Shown here piece by piece: positions 6,382-6,817 of a stretch of 6,817 bases of DNA. The translations under genes were made by a program, and so were the position numbers. Position 1 is the stretch's first letter; the number at the start of each line of letters is the position of its first letter. Source of the DNA: Paludibacteraceae bacterium (GTDB lineage Bacteria > Bacteroidota > Bacteroidia > Bacteroidales > Paludibacteraceae); assembly GCA_017965125.1 (NCBI GenBank), contig JAGCQO010000044.1, forward strand, positions 1 to 6,817, written 5' to 3'. The notes beneath the pieces were generated by a model. The model made no database searches, was not told the DNA's origin, and saw only the letters and a program-made list of their open reading frames with translations.

Positions 6382-6817
6382 TTATCTTTGGATACGTCCG
6401 TTTGCAGAACCACCAGCAAGGTTCTCAACCTCTTCTACAGATACGAGGTTGAAGTCACCGTTGATTGTGTGCTTCAATGCAGAAGCAGCTACTGCGAACT
6501 CAAGAGCCTCGCCCTGGTTGCCCTTAGTAAGCAATCCGTGGATAAGACCACCTGAGAATGAGTCACCACCACCTACACGGTCGATGATAGGCATGATGTC
6601 GTAACGCTTAGAAACGTAGAACTCCGTGCCGTTGTAGATCATAGCCTTCCAGCCGTTGTGAGTTGCAGAAAGAGACTCGCGGAGAGTAGAAACAACAGAC
6701 TTGAATCCGACCTCCTGCATCATGCCCTTGAAGATACCCTCGTAACCCTTAGCGTCAGTGTTACCACCTTCTACGTCAGCGTCTGGCTTGAAGCCAAGGC
6801 AAAGTTCTGCGTCCTCC
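6382..6817 (-). CDS. kdgK: 2-keto-3-deoxygluconate kinase (PfkB family), C-terminal part only
   Basis: The reading frame is open to the right edge and shows the last 144 residues of a protein usually about 310-340 long. It belongs to the PfkB/ribokinase family: the anion-hole and catalytic signature appears as DRVGGGDSFSGG, where the second Asp (D85 of the fragment) is the catalytic base and GGGD replaces the more common GAGD. Upstream, a segment EDAELCLGF and then a GGNTDAKGYEGIFKG stretch resemble the region after the core sheet in KDG kinases of Bacteroidetes. The enzyme phosphorylates KDG to KDPG with ATP in the cytoplasm, and the neighbouring eda gene encodes the next step, which supports this over fructokinase or ribokinase. 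The Met-Met pair at 6723-6718 is internal and is not the start. A terminator follows the stop codon. Confidence 0.85.
   Translation of the reverse strand, partial: EDAELCLGFKPDADVEGGNTDAKGYEGIFKGMMQEVGFKSVVSTLRESLSATHNGWKAMIYNGTEFYVSKRYDIMPIIDRVGGGDSFSGGLIHGLLTKGNQGEALEFAVAASALKHTINGDFNLVSVEEVENLAGGSANGRIQR

Noticed and set aside
6382..6723. A complete 113-residue protein starting at the Met-Met pair
   Set aside because: The frame stays open upstream to the window edge and the upstream residues fit a PfkB-family kinase, so these methionines are internal.
1..6817. Search for CRISPR arrays, tRNA genes, transposases, attachment sites and toxin-antitoxin pairs
   Set aside because: No spaced direct repeats, cloverleaf-like sequence, transposase motif or paired small genes were seen on either strand.

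Overview
The window looks like a Bacteroidales chromosome segment (Prevotella- or Bacteroides-like; genus not resolvable from sequence alone). Reasons: a SusC-style TonB-dependent receptor with an N-terminal CarboxypepD_reg-like domain paired with a DUF4249 lipoprotein, a DUF1343/NamZ enzyme, AT-rich leaders without Shine-Dalgarno sequences in front of every start, and octamers fitting the Bacteroidetes -7 promoter consensus TAnnTTTG. All genes but one are on the minus strand. There are no tRNA or rRNA genes, CRISPR arrays, insertion sequences or gene-free stretches above 300 bases.

Left part (1-911): the 5' end of a namZ-like gene (DUF1343, exo-beta-N-acetylmuramidase family) runs off the left edge. 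Diverging from it, 16 bp away, is a small HD-domain phosphohydrolase gene, the only plus-strand gene. Identical TATCTTTG octamers lie inside the opposite gene on each side, so the two transcripts may overlap at their 5' ends.

Middle part (915-4054): a two-gene minus-strand operon. An outer-membrane TonB-dependent receptor is followed after 2 bp by a DUF4249 lipoprotein. This is probably an outer-membrane uptake pair, without SusD and with unknown substrate. It converges on the HD gene with only 3 bp between stop codons and no visible terminator.

Right part (4171-6817): a uronate catabolism cluster on the minus strand, in transcription order 2-keto-3-deoxygluconate kinase (kdgK, N-terminus outside the window), KDPG aldolase (eda) and a hexuronate-type MFS transporter (ExuT-like). 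The transporter would bring galacturonate or glucuronate across the inner membrane. KdgK phosphorylates the common intermediate KDG, and Eda splits KDPG to pyruvate and glyceraldehyde-3-phosphate. Isomerases, dehydrogenases and dehydratases are not in view. Each of the three genes is followed by an inverted repeat; two are convincing terminators. Codon use here (GGT, CGT, AAG) differs from the GGC-rich receptor genes, as expected for highly expressed metabolism.

I do not see a clearly new system. The least explained items are the receptor/DUF4249 pair, the overlapping divergent promoters, a four-cysteine cluster at the aldolase active site, and the hairpins inside the uronate cluster.
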